The notes under the pieces are model-generated. The model worked only from the letters and a program-made list of their open reading frames with translations, was not told the DNA's origin and did not search any database. The position numbers and the translations under genes are program-made. This document shows, piece by piece, positions 35,280 to 47,735 of a stretch of 64,000 bases of DNA; position 1 is the first letter of the stretch; each line of letters begins with the position of its first letter. Location: assembly GCA_029891385.1 (NCBI GenBank), contig CM057228.1:52601783-52665782 (forward strand), read 5' to 3'. Source of the DNA: Erythroxylum novogranatense (Eukaryota; Streptophyta; Magnoliopsida; Malpighiales; Erythroxylaceae).

Positions 35280-35698
35280 TGTAGCACCCCACTCCCACCA
35301 GACCCGAACCTGATATCGATAGTGATATCCGAGCCCACGCCCCGCGAGGGTGGCGTACTAGAGCACTCAAATCCTTCCGGAAATTCCGTAAAACAATTTT
35401 GTGCTTTTTGAAAACAAATGAGTGCGCAGAAATCATTAAACAATTTGGGCCCACGATACAAAAACATTTTTCCCATCAAAATACTATTTCAGTAAACAAA
35501 TAGCAATACAGAATTATTCAATTGGGCCCTTTGCCATGACAATACAAATATACGGAAATACAACTTTACACATAAATTAGAATAACACAAATGTAGACGC
35601 GAACTAATCCCGACTTCAAATTCTGAATCTCTTGCAGTAATCATACTCCCGTTTCACTAACGGGGTAATCGCCAATTCCTGAAAAATGATTGCAATGT

Positions 35699-35751
35699 TG
35701 GGTGAGTTTGCGAACTCAGTGAGAAACCATCATCGACGGTTCACCCAACTC
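35699..35751 (-). promoter_or_regulatory. Conserved three-way-junction block, LTR E-left
   Basis: On the minus strand: outer stem GTTGGGT/ACCCAAC, inner hairpin of AACC(G)TC...GATGGTT type, inner hairpin GAGTTCGCAAACTC. Present in the transcribed leader of four LTRs in the window. Function unknown; folding is inferred from complementarity. Confidence 0.7.
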
Positions 35752-37021
35752 ATGCATATACACACAATATATTACATAGTCACACAATAACACATGATGA
35801 ACACTATAAAATAATTTACACATTTGCACCATAACATAAATCAAACATATCACAGTGCGATCGTCACATAATACCCGCATTCTCAATTTTTCACAATACA
35901 GTCAAATGCATAATGCATGCCAATTCTCATTTTATGTCAGTGTTGTGACTGAGCGTCAATACTGTCCCGATTCGGGCACATTTCACAATTTCACAGTAAT
36001 CGCATTTTTAGGCAAGTAGGAGAACCCTCAGGGTATGCACTACTGCCCGCTCACATTAGGGATAGGAGAGCCCTCTGGGTATGCACTATTCCCTTTCGGC
36101 CTTAAACCCTTTCACTGATAATCGAGCTTAAAGCTCTAATCACTAATTGCTCTAGTCACAACTATTAATTACCGATTTTAATCATGCCTAGCATGCACTC
36201 ACACTTGCACAATCAATAGCATATAAATCGATTAACTCTATTTCTCGCATTCAGACATTTACTCATGATTTCAGCACATTTATTTCACAGTTGTAAGCAC
36301 TCACATTGGCAAACAACTCACACATTCATAGAACATTTAACACACAAAGATTGAGGAACCAACTAGGTTACTCACCTGAACTTCCGAGCTACCTGCCTGA
36401 AAGTCTCAGCACTGTCCGTGGAATTGTTCCATTGGTGTCTCTAAAACAATCAAATAATTTCTATTACAAAATGCACAGTCACAATAATTTGATAATGCAC
36501 ATGCCTTGAACAAAAGATGTACTATGCCTATTCATGACCTTCCCGGTACTATTTCCCATTTTCCACTTTCTTTTGTCAAATTGCAACTCTCACTCAAATG
36601 ATCACTAATGACTCACTTCAAATTCAACAACATATCACGAAACTCTCAAATTTCAATTCTAATATCCATTCAATTCATCAAGTTACATCCACTAGGATAT
36701 TATCAAAAAATCAATAACTAAACTTTAGATCGCATTTATTCTTTATGCTCAGTTCTAATCTTCAATAGCCTTTATTTATATTTAGGGACCTCACAATTAT
36801 ACTCCAATTACCAAAACAATTCTTAGGTTGCAATACAATCACATTTTTAACTGTCTTTCACTAATATTGAGATCCCAAAAACCTAAATCCAACTCTCATT
36901 CTTTTCCTCATTTGTAGACCTCTTTCTCTATATCACAACGAATCAAACATCACCTCAATTGGAGGTCTACACCATTAGTTAGGCCTCACAACTCCAATTA
37001 AATCCAATCAGAAATCTATCC

Positions 37022-37225
37022 CTCGCCGCGACCTCCAGTCATTCGCCGTGACGTATAACAGGTCGCTCATCGCGGCGTGGAAGACGCTCGTCGTGGCGAA
37101 CATTTTCTTTCTGCTCGTCGCGACGTCCCATTTGCAGTGGCGAACACTCGTCACAATGTCTACGGACGTCGCGACGTACGCTCGTCGCGACGTCCAATTA
37201 TTTTATTCGTCGCGACGTGCGGCCC
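37022..37225. repeat. CpG-palindrome island in LTR E-left
   Basis: Clustered CGTCGCGACGT, CATCGCGGCG and CGTCGTGGCGAA motifs. The equivalent position in LTR E-right (47520-47735) has a different arrangement although both flanks match. Confidence 0.85.
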
Positions 37226-38193
37226 TGGTTCGTCTTCTCCGATTGATTTTTCTACCATTTCTCTCTCTAAAACCAGTAACGATTCACTCCTAACTACCCC
37301 AATCACAATATAAATGCATAAATGCATCAAACAACATTAAATAGCAACATTAAAACCATAAACTTACCGATCGAGCCACAAATCCTCAATTTCTCCGAAA
37401 ATCTTCTCCAAGCCCTAACATCACGATTCTCTCCCAAAACCTCTCAAATCTCCATTTTCCTTAAGATTCAAGCTTTGCTTTGCAAGAGGAGAAGAAGCAC
37501 GCAGCAATCGAACACCAACAATCACACAAGGAGGAAGGAGAAGAACCGATCGAAGGAGAAGAGAATAGCATGCCCTAGGTGAAGGAAAAGTTTTTTCTCT
37601 TCCAACCAAATTCAAACCTAAGGCATTATATACCTCATATCATAAGTCTATACACTTGCCACAAATCCTTTGTTCAATTACTCACTAAAATCTTTCTCTT
37701 TCCAAATTAATTTCCAGTCCAATTCGTCTCCGAATTTCAACGGCTTGACACATTAATTTCTAGAATCATGTGACTAATTTTTCATAGCCATTTGACCGTC
37801 ATTTTGGTCCTATACAATCATTCAGTTCACCACTTGAAAAATTTTCGGTTCGGACTCTTTCTCCCGATTTCCAGAAAAATTCCTAAGGGTCACTATCAAT
37901 TGACGGTCACTCTAAAACATTTCCAATTCAACTATACAAGCCCAATTATTTCCAAAATTCCCAATAAATCATAATCAAATCTAATTATCTCCAATTTCAC
38001 AATTCATATCAGTATCACAATTAAAAGTCGGGAAAATGTCATGAATGCATGTACCTACATGTGCATGTGCTAAAAGACTCAATCCTCTACAATTAGAGGC
38101 CAAATGAATGATTACATTTCAAATATGCAATGCAACAACCTAGCCTGTCCCAATTTACCAATTTACCCTTCCCATCGGGGATGGGATGTTACA

Positions 38194-38209
38194 ATTCTCC
38201 CCTCCTAAC
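38194..38209 (-). other. Polypurine tract of element E
   Basis: Minus-strand GTTAGGAGGGGAGAAT directly upstream of LTR E-left, preceded by TTGAGGACGAAATTTTT, the usual chromovirus pre-PPT phrase. Confidence 0.9.
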
Positions 38210-39077
38210 AAAAATTTCGTCCTCAAAATTTCATAGACGATTAATCAGAAAGGCAGGGGAAAATTATTTCGATCACTTATATACTGTTTCACGCTTATTG
38301 CACTACACGACCAAATTCTGCCAATTAACTGAAATTAATACAATCGATCACTCTTTTTATCTTTCTCAAATTTTTCACTATCATAACTGTTTCCTCATGA
38401 TTACTCGCAATTCTTCACTTTCGGTATTAATAACACGTATATCAAGTCATAACAATATTTTCTAATTCTATCCATGCAACACTCTGTAAATCCAAATCAA
38501 CTTCCAAGTTCTCAACTGGCTTTCCAAGCTATAGTTCTATTCATAACATTGTCATATTGAGGCCACTTATAACGAATTTAGTTTCTTCAAATTTTACCTG
38601 TATCTCCATCAAGTGTATCTTGGCCGAGATTATACACTTCGAAACATTTCATTTATCGCTTATTAGATTACACCTCTCAGGTGTTAACACACTAATCTCA
38701 TGAGATTCTAATAACCTCGATAATAATTAATTTGGCTCTGGATCATTTAACCCCTATTACAGATTCATTTTACTAATCAATATTATCTCGAGTCAATTAT
38801 GCCCTTCGACTATCGAATGATATCACCAAGAAAACAATTGATATACCCACAATAAATCTGGGTTATACATCAATCTCATATCCCTATGAACTCCGAAAAT
38901 ATCAGTTTCACAATGGTCTCTAGCAGTCAAGTCTGTTAGTTAATCACACATATTCTCATTTAATTTCGTATTAAAGCACTCTTACTAGAACATAACGTTT
39001 CGATTGTTCCTTGCGTTTTCACGAACAGTTCATTTGGCGGGTATTACCCATACTTCATAGTCCAATCACAAGTATCA
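38210..39077 (-). mobile_element. Interior of element E, PPT-side part
   Basis: AT-rich, no supported reading frame. Ends with TATCA (39073-39077), the left target duplication of solo LTR F. Confidence 0.75.
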
Positions 39078-39620
39078 TGTAACATCCCACCCTCAATTAA
39101 AAGGGTAGAATAGTAAATTGGCCTAGGATGTGCTAGATTGGGATTTCATATGATTGTTCATGCAGAATAGGATTGGTACACAGTCACATTTGTGCACATG
39201 AAATTACTAGACATGCATACATGACATTCCCGGTTTGCGTGCCTAAGATAATTTCATTGGGATTAACGTGATTTTTGGGTTTGAAAAATTATTCTGTGTG
39301 TGCCATTGAGTGTTTTATATTTTAAGGGATTTTTAGGAATTTTTCTGGAATTTTTCGGAGAAAATTTACGGACCGGACAAATCGCCAAGTGGCGAACCAG
39401 TTGATTTTCGATAACGAAAATTTCTATCCAATGACACTGCATTATTGGGCATATTATTTTGGGATTGAAATTTGGGTCATTGGAATTGCAGGGTCAAAGA
39501 TTCATTTCATTAGGGTTTAATAAAAAGTTTTTTTTGTCTTTTTCTTTAAAATGCCAAGTGTCTACCTCATTAATTAATTTTGTCTTATATTAGTCATCAC
39601 CCACGACTTTTCTCTTTGGC

Positions 39621-39628
39621 ATATAAAC
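39621..39628 (+). promoter_or_regulatory. Putative TATA box of solo LTR F
   Basis: ATATAAAC in TTTGGCATATAAACAAACAA, about 0.55 kb from the LTR start. Confidence 0.45.
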
Positions 39629-40479
39629 AAACAAACTCCTTTGGAAAGCCAATCTTCTCCTTCATCCGTAGCCTCCTTTCCCTTCCTCCTTTAAATTAGT
39701 TTCTTTTTTTCCCATACAAGAACTTCTTCTTTATGCTCACCCAAGACCAAGCTTAAGCCTTGAGTGGATGATGATGTTGTGGGTGGAAAGTGAAGTAAGA
39801 AAGTGAAGTGATTGGAGAGTGGGAAAGAGTGGAAGCTTGAATTGGTAAGTGATTAAGTTAAGTTTTAATTATGCTTTGATTATGTAGTTGATGAATCATG
39901 ATTGTTAGATGCATTAAATGGGACTTTTAGTGCATTTATTATGATTATTGATGCCTTAATTTGATGAAAGTTATAGGTGGAATTGTTGGGTATAAATGTA
40001 TGGTGTGTTAGGATAATGAATGACTATGGTTGAATTTGGTTTTAGCTTGATTTTGATTGATTATTGATGATTATTCTTGCATGGAAATGAAGAGGTTAGG
40101 GCTGCCAACTTGAGGTGGTTACTCCTAGTGAATGTATGAATGATATAGGGACTGATTTTGTGTACAATTGAGATGCTTATGGTAGTAGAATTTGAATTGG
40201 CATGATAGGAAGTGTAAGTTGAAGATGAAAGCTGGAAAATGGATTTTGACCCACTGCACTATTTTGTGCATAACTAATTGTGTGGTTATGAAAATGAGGT
40301 GAGGTTTGTGCCCAATGAAACTTTGGTTTGTTGGCTACATTTTTGTGTGAAATAGGTGTTGTCTAATTTTTGTCTTAAGAGGGTGAATCTTAGCATGGAA
40401 AGTTACTGCTGATGGCTGGAATGAACAGTAACCGAACCACATAACCTAGAGTTTTGATGATTTTTCTACATTAATTGAG

Positions 40480-41360
40480 AAGGAATTAGGGAAAATGGTT
40501 TAAATGAAAGTTGAAGCCTGTATTTTTAGCTTTCCAATGACACTGATTTTGCAATTTTTCGATATGTACGTTGGGAGTTATGAACTGTTAACTATTGACT
40601 GATTTTGTATATTGAGTGAAACCTAGTTGAAATGGCAGATTTGATGCACATTCTGATTAGTAGCAATTTTAAGAATTTTTTTGAATTGAATTGGCTTGAG
40701 TGGTCTACTGGAGAGTTGTAGAGGACACATTTATCTTGAAAATTGTATCTTGCATGTAATGTTTGCAGATCATATGTGGGAGTTATGAATTTTCAAAAAC
40801 TAAACCTACATTAGGTTTCTCACTGCTGCCCTGATCAGTACATTGTTTGGCAGATTTGAAATTGTTAGAGGTTGAATTGGAATTTGGGTTCTCATGAAAA
40901 TTGAATTTTGAGATCTTATCTTTTCAGGGATATAAAGTAGTGATTTGTTTGACATTTTTTCTAGGAGATATACTGGTTGGAAATTTACTGCTCATATTGG
41001 GACAGTTTAGTAGACAGATGCTTCGGTGAATTATTTGACCTAGTTAGTAAATGAATTGGGATTTTGATTATTTATGAAAGTTTTAGATAACATTGTGATC
41101 TTGATGAGCATATTTATTGTGTAATTTTTTACTGAAGAGAATGAAAGTTACTGAATTTACAAGATACTGTACAGTGTTGAGTGACTTTGAGTGAGCAGTA
41201 GCTTTCATAGGATTTTTGACACCCTTAGGGGTGGAATTAATTTGAATGGTCTAAATGAAACTTATAGAGGTTTTCATGATCTTTCCAATGAGATATGGTT
41301 TATAATTTTCTGAATTGTGTGCAAAGAGTTATGGCTGTTGGAAGTTTGGTTGGAAATCAG
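40480..41360 (+). repeat. Five diverged ~180-bp units in solo LTR F
   Basis: Anchors AAATGAAAGTTGAAG, GGAGAGTTGTAGAGG, TCTCATGAAAATTGA, TTATGAAAGTTTTAG and AAATGAAACTTATAG lie near 40500, 40712, 40893, 41074 and 41257, most followed by CTTTCCAATG- or TCTTATC-type sequence and a GAGTTATG(A/G) end. Period about 180-210 bp. Confidence 0.75.
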
Positions 41361-42561
41361 GAAAAAAAAAAAAAGGAAATAAGGGTTATATATATATAGA
41401 TATTAATTGTTTAATGTGAATTTTGGTTTCTTTCGTGAATAACTTTTTTCGTCCGACGTCCGATTGACCTGATTCTTGAGGCATCGGATTCATTGATTAT
41501 TTAATTTCATTTTTTATAAATTGGGAATTTGTGGACGGAAAATTGACGTGGGCTCGAATAACAGAGCCTTTACTCACTGTTTTATTTAATTGGGGACCTA
41601 TACAGGACCAAATTGAGCGCCGTCAGCGCCATTGGATTTCAAATTTTTAAACGGATTTTTCTAATGGAAAAAAATGGGATTAGGGCCGGGAATATCATGA
41701 ACATGCATTTTACACTTACATGTGCATCATTACTAGTTCGGATTGAATAATTAGTGATCGTTTTATTCTCTGATGCTTATAGAGCCCAACTGGAGCGTCG
41801 ATCTACCGACGTAACAGAGACTTCTCGGCATTAGCTCAGAAGTAATAAGTGAGTAACCTAGTTGGTTCCTCAGCCTTTATGTGTTTAATATTATATGCAT
41901 TAATGCCATGCGAAGATAATGGATGGATATATGTGTGTCTGATTTGATTGATTTCGAACCATGGGTGTCTGAAATATTGAATATGTGATATTGAAGTGCT
42001 ATTTTGTGTAAATGGCCATGAATGCATAAATGAAATAAAGTGTAAATGTATAGAAGCGAATTTCGTGCTTTTACTGCATTGGATTTGGACTATCAGATGA
42101 AATCGGAATTGCAATATCGGGCTTTTATAGTCATACATCAGAATTATCGAACATCGCATTGCATGCATAAATGCATGATCAGATAATGGATATGTGCCCC
42201 AAGTTGCTAATGCCACTGATTGAGCCTCGAGCTCTAATATTGTACTGACCGAGCCTCGAGCCCGAGGGGAGAAATCCCTTACGCGTGCCCATCAACACCG
42301 ATCGAGAACTTGGGCACAACACTGAATAACTGGAAAAGAGTCACATATGCATTGAAATTTCATGATTGACTGATTTGTAACGATGACTGATTATGTGATG
42401 GCATGATTTACTGTGAATTGCGAAATGATACTGCAAATTGTTACATGTTCTTGTAAAATTGTTATCATCGTAAACTCGTTATATAATATCGTAAATGGTT
42501 ATATGATACTGCTAATTGAATATTACTGTGTTATGCTGTATGCAATATGCGTAATGCATGC

Positions 42562-42614
42562 GTTGGGTGGACCATCGATGATGGTTTCTCATTGAGTTCG
42601 CAAACTCACCCAAC
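42562..42614 (+). promoter_or_regulatory. Conserved three-way-junction block, solo LTR F
   Basis: Outer stem GTTGGGTG/CACCCAAC, inner hairpin ACCATCGATGATGGT, inner hairpin GAGTTCGCAAACTC. Followed eight bases on by a pyrimidine tract and CAGGT. Confidence 0.75.
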
Positions 42615-42898
42615 ATTGCAATTATTTTTCAGGTATTGAAGAGTACCCCATTAGTGGAATGGGAGTATGATTACTGCAAGAGTGTCGGTGTTTGAAGTCG
42701 GGATCAATTCACGTCTGCATTTGTGTCATTTTGAATTATGTGTAAATTTATATTCCGTAAAAATAGTATTGAATTGTTTGAGGGCCCTAATTGATAAATA
42801 TTGTTTTGAAATGTGATCTTTGGTAAAGTGTATGACGAAAAGGGTTTTCGTATCACGGGCCCGAATCGTTTATTATTTCCGCGCACTCGACTGTTTTC

Positions 42899-42918
42899 AA
42901 TATATATATATATATATA

Positions 42919-42964
<46 letters not shown>
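42899..42964. repeat. TA microsatellite in solo LTR F
   Basis: About 33 TA repeats with one interruption. Confidence 0.95.
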
Positions 42965-42965
<1 letters not shown>

Positions 42966-43062
42966 TGAGTTTTAACCGACCGACTGATATAGTACGCCAC
43001 GGACTCGGATATCACCATCGATGTTGGGTTTGGGTCTTACGGGAGTGGGGTGTTACATATCA

Positions 43063-43803
43063 TCTTCTCAAAAGTTGAATCCATTTTCAATTCCTCGATA
43101 AGGTCCGCAAATTCTAAATCCACGATTGGGGTTTGCCATTCCTGTTTATACACACCTGATTTAGAATTTCACTTACTAATAATACTTTCTTTTTACCTCT
43201 GGTTCACTCGACAGATTGCACTCAGAATTACACTAGGTTTCATAACCTTATCGCCCACATTGTAATCATTCTTTCATTAACTTTTCTGTGCAATCCATCA
43301 AATTGCATCACTAACTTAATTCTGAAACACTCAAGCACATAATCCTTTTCAATTATTTCAATTTCCCGAAATACCTCAATCACTGTCAATTATCGATTTG
43401 CATATCCATAGATATATCCACAAATATTTCGGTACGAATAAAATCCCCAAACTTCCAAAGCAATACCTGGAATAGAAAATTTCAAGTCATCAATCACACT
43501 GCAGCCCATGAAATTATACTTATCCCTATGCATATCAAACCTCTTTACCCTATTTCAATAGGTTGCATCTAAACCTTTACTAGGACATGTCGTTAAATAT
43601 TGCAAGATTTCCAATTTAAAGTACTACCATCAAAACTCGAATTATAGATATCTCACATGTCTTTTTTTACAATCATCAGTCATATAAATCACATGTTCTT
43701 CGTCAATCAATTCTATCAATTAGCTAAGACCAGAAAATCTTTAACAAGTTCTGGACGTATCCAGCATACAGCTAGTTCTAAATAACTCCAAATCCCATAT
43801 AGT

Positions 43804-43834
<31 letters not shown>

Positions 43835-45783
43835 TTTACAATTTCACATTTTATCATTACCTCAATCGTCATTAAGTCTCCCAAAGCCATGTTTGAATAC
43901 TAGTTCATCCACAATTGTTTGATCAAACTTAGATTCACTTTGTTGAAGCTTTCATGATATGAAATTTCTTCACTTATGCCAACTATTTTTCTTCACTCTC
44001 CAAATGCATTTGATGTATCATTAATGATCATAATCACTTTCCAATCTAAATACAATTGAAACACTTTACTCTTCGGTAGCAAATAAATTTCATATACCCT
44101 TGATTGACTTTCCTAACTCTTTAAAAATCGAATTTCTCCAATGAGGAAAAATTTTCTTATACTTTCTCAGTTTCATCATAACATATTCTAACACATATTC
44201 CTTTACACAAATTTCTCCACATACTTCCATTCATTGCTATCCTTACAACCTGGTTAGTAACATATTCATCAAATTAACTTTACACTTTTCGAACATTTTA
44301 CACAAAATATTCGTAAATCAATATTCTCCTCATAATCACGACTGATGTCTCTTTACTGTTCAATAATCCTATTACACAGTCAGATTCTTTACACTAACAT
44401 AGTACATACCTTCTCAGTAGCAGATTCTATCATTTACGCTTGAGTCCCCGCTAGGATTAGGACTTCCAATAATAACCTTTCGTTCATCTCAAACTTATCT
44501 CCAATTTGTCCTTTCATTGATATTTCGTTCAATTGAATCATCTGATCGACTTAATCCAAGTCGAGAAAACTGCTCTTTAAAAGAAAATTTCTCACTACTT
44601 TCATCAATACCGATCTTGAAATTTCTATTCATCAACAGTTATCACATTTCTTGTCAGCCATTCTCAACGCCTTAAGAAATCAATTTCCCATAAAGATCAA
44701 TTATGCCTCAATTCATATAAATCAGGACATCCTTTTCAACAAAATTCAGTGAAGTAAATACCATCAAAATCATTTCATCTTATCGAGGGACAGATATAAG
44801 ACAACTCACCAATCAGTCACTTACACTAATGATACCTTGATCTCATTTGCTTTTTGATAACACTCTCCCTTTTTGCACCTGTCCTCGCTTCTGAGGATTA
44901 TGCCATGATCATGTCCTTAACATATAACAATTTCAATTCATTCCCAATTAATCACTATAAGCACTTCCATTTCTTATTCTATATTAAACTTTATACGATA
45001 CGCTTATCCCTTGACTCACTAATTGCTTCTCATACCCTTTCCACATATACGAGACAATTTAAGCTTAATATTTTCACTTGCCATGGGGCTCCCATAATCA
45101 GGGTGTATTCACTTAGACAAATCAACTGAACCTTAACCACTTTTCATCCGCCATTATCGTGATCTTACATTTTAATCTTTTCATTATTGCCTCATATCCA
45201 CGTGATTTCACACTCAAATCAATGTCATAGCTATATATAATCATTCTTGGTTTCTCACTAACATAATTGATTCACGCTATAAATCATTATTCATAACACT
45301 CATCACGTAAATCAATCCTAATTGAATCTTCTAAATCATAAAACATTTTATTTTCATCCACTTTACTTATACACTTTCAATCGTGCCATTTCTAATATAT
45401 CTTTATTTTCCTCTATCGATCCACAAGTATATATTCATATCTATCTCACATTCAAGGATATACTCAGTATAACTCTGATGTTGCATTTCATAATAAATCC
45501 ATCAATACCTATGCACTTAGTCCTCTTTTGTCAAATCAGATCATACCCTTTTTCTTATTCCTTGATACCCACAATTTCCATTTATCACTTTCTAACATAT
45601 CATCATTTTTCCTTACTAATTCTAATCGCTTAAACAATTGGTACAGGCTCCTACATGTGACTCATATACTAGACTGGGGATCAGTTGTCACTGTCTGCCG
45701 TGACATGACTTAAATTCATGTAACTTGACCCAAATTTCAGATTGCCCATGTAAGATTGTACTTCTAGACTCTGATACCACAAA
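43063..45783 (-). mobile_element. Interior of element E, PBS-side part
   Basis: 2.7 kb, AT-rich, without a supported gene on either strand. A TA microsatellite lies at about 43804-43831. The right 250 bases read on the minus strand (TTTAAGTCATGTC, GACAGTGAC, GATCCCCAG) match element G at 51885-51925. Confidence 0.75.
45767..45779 (-). other. Primer-binding site of element E
   Basis: Minus-strand TGGTATCAGAGTC, four bases from the 5' LTR; one mismatch to the initiator tRNA-Met complement. Confidence 0.9.
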
Positions 45784-46199
45784 TGTAGCACCCCACTCCC
45801 GCCAGACCTGAACCCGATATCGATAGTGATATCTGAGCCCGCGCCCCGCGAGGGTGGCTACTAGAGCACTCAAATCCGTCCGGAAATTTCGTAAAACAAT
45901 TTTGTGCTTTTTGAAAACAAATGGGTGCATAGAAATAATTAAACAATGTGGGCCCATGATACAAAAACATTTTTTCCCATCAAAATACTATTTCAGTAAA
46001 CAAATAGCAATTCAAAATTATTCAATTGGGCCCTTTGCCATAACAGTACAAATATGCGAAAATACAACTTTACATATAAATTAGAATAACAAAAATGCAG
46101 ACGCGAACTGATCCCGACTTCAAATTCTGACTCTCTTGCAGTAATCATACTCCCGTTTCACTAACGGGGTAATCGACAATTCCTGAAAAATGATTGCAA

Positions 46200-46252
46200 T
46201 GTTGGGTGAGTTTGAGAACTCAGTGAGAAACCATCATCGATGGTTCACCCAA
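46200..46252 (-). promoter_or_regulatory. Conserved three-way-junction block, LTR E-right
   Basis: Same fold as at 35699-35751; one stem base differs (GAGTTCTCAAACTC). Confidence 0.7.
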
Positions 46253-47519
46253 ATCATGCATATACACACAATATATTAAATAGTCACACAATAACACATG
46301 CGGAACACTATAAAATAATTTACACATTTTCACCATAACATAAATCAGACATATCACAGTGCGATCGTCACATAATACCCGCATTCTCAATTTTTCACAA
46401 TACAGTCAAATGCATAATGCATGTCAATTCTCATTTTATGTCAGTGTTGTCGAAGGCCAATCTCGTCCCGATTCGGGCACATTTCACAATTTCACAGTAA
46501 TTGCATTTTTAGGCAAGTAGGAGAGCCCTCAGGGTATGCACTACTGCCCGCTCACATTAGGGATAGGAGAGCCCTCTGGGTATGCACTATTCCCTTTCGG
46601 CCTTAGGCCCTTTCACTGATAATCGAGCTTAAAGCTCTGATCACTAATTGCTCCAGTCATAACTATTAATTACCGATTTTAATCATGCCTAGCATGCACT
46701 CACACTTGCACAATCAATAACATATAAATCGATTAACTCTATTTCTCGCATTCAGACATTTACTCATGATTTCAGCACATTTATTTCACAGTTGCAAGCA
46801 CTCACATTGGCAAACAACTCACACATTCATAGAACATTAAACACACAAGGATTGAGGAACCAACTAGGTTACTCACTTGAACTTCCGAGCTACTTGCCTG
46901 AAAGTCTCAGCACTGTCCGTGGAATTGTTCCATCGGTGCCTCTAAAACAATCATATAATTTCTATTACAAAATGCACAGTCACAATAATTTGATAATGCA
47001 CATGCCTTGAACAAAAGATGTACTATGCCTATTCATGACCTTCCCGGTACTATTTCCCATTTTCCACTTTCTTTTTTCAAATTGCAACTCTCACTCAAAT
47101 GATCACTAATGACTCACTTCCAATTCAACAACATATCACGGAACTCTCAAATTTCAATTCTAATATCCAGTCAATTCATCACGTCACATCCACTAGGATA
47201 TTATCACAAAATCAATAACTATACTTTAGATCGCATTTATTCTTTATGTTCAGTTCTAATCTTCAATAGCCTTTTTTTACATTTAGGGACCTCACAATTA
47301 TACTCCAATTACCAAAACAATTCTTAGGTTGCAATACAATCACATTTTTAACTGTCTTTCACTAATATTGAGATCCCAAAAACCTAAATCCAACTCTCAT
47401 TCTTTTCCTCATTTGTAGACCTCTTTCTCTAGATCACAACGAATCAAACATCACCTCAATTGGAGGTCTACACCATTAGTTAGGCCTCACAAATCCAATT
47501 AAATCCAATCAGAAATCTA

Positions 47520-47735
47520 TCCCTCGCCACGACCTCCAGCCATTCGCCGCGGCGTGGAAGACGCTCATTGCAGCGAACATTTTCTTTCTGCTCGTCGCGA
47601 TGCCCGTTCGCCATGGGTAACGCTAAATCACGACGCTTCACGCACATCGCGGCGAATGCAAATCCACGACGCCTACACGCGTCGCGGCGACGCCATCGCG
47701 ACGTCTAATTATTTTATTAAATCGCGACGTGCGGC
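47520..47735. repeat. CpG-palindrome island in LTR E-right
   Basis: CATTCGCCGCGGCGTGG, CACATCGCGGCGAATG, CGCGTCGCGGCGACG and ATCGCGACGT motifs. Flanks are collinear with LTR E-left, the middle is not. Confidence 0.85.

Larger units (their letters stand above)
35280..38193 (-). repeat. LTR E-left (3' LTR of element E), 2914 bp
   Basis: Plus-strand order: TGTAGCACCCC, conserved 53-nt folding block (about 35699-35751), CCCTCAGGGTATGCACTACT and CCCTCTGGGTATGCACTATT repeats (36014-36090), CpG-palindrome island (37022-37225), TATA-like TTATATA (37627-37633), end GGGATGTTACA. Near-identical to LTR E-right except in the CpG island. Confidence 0.92.
39078..43057 (+). mobile_element. Solo LTR F inside element E (TSD TATCA)
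   Basis: 3980 bp beginning TGTAACATCCCACCC and ending GGGAGTGGGGTGTTACA, flanked by TATCA at 39073-39077 and 43058-43062. No PBS, polypurine tract or interior, hence a solo LTR. Contents: TATA-like ATATAAAC (39621-39628); five ~180-bp-period GAAAGTT units (40480-41360); GCCTCGAGC blocks (42230-42262); the 53-nt folding block (42562-42614) followed by TTATTTTTCAGGT (42623-42635); and a TA microsatellite (42899-42964). Ends and folding block ally it with E and G, the 180-bp units with A, B and D. Confidence 0.93.

Noticed and set aside
35066..35479. 137-residue ORF taken as one protein
   Set aside because: Its first part is LTR E sequence and only the part below 35275 is J Gag; the fusion is an insertion artefact.
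43063..45783. Possible decayed gag-pol in element E interior
   Set aside because: I searched both strands for RT, integrase and Gag motifs and found none; the collinear interior of G is also non-coding.
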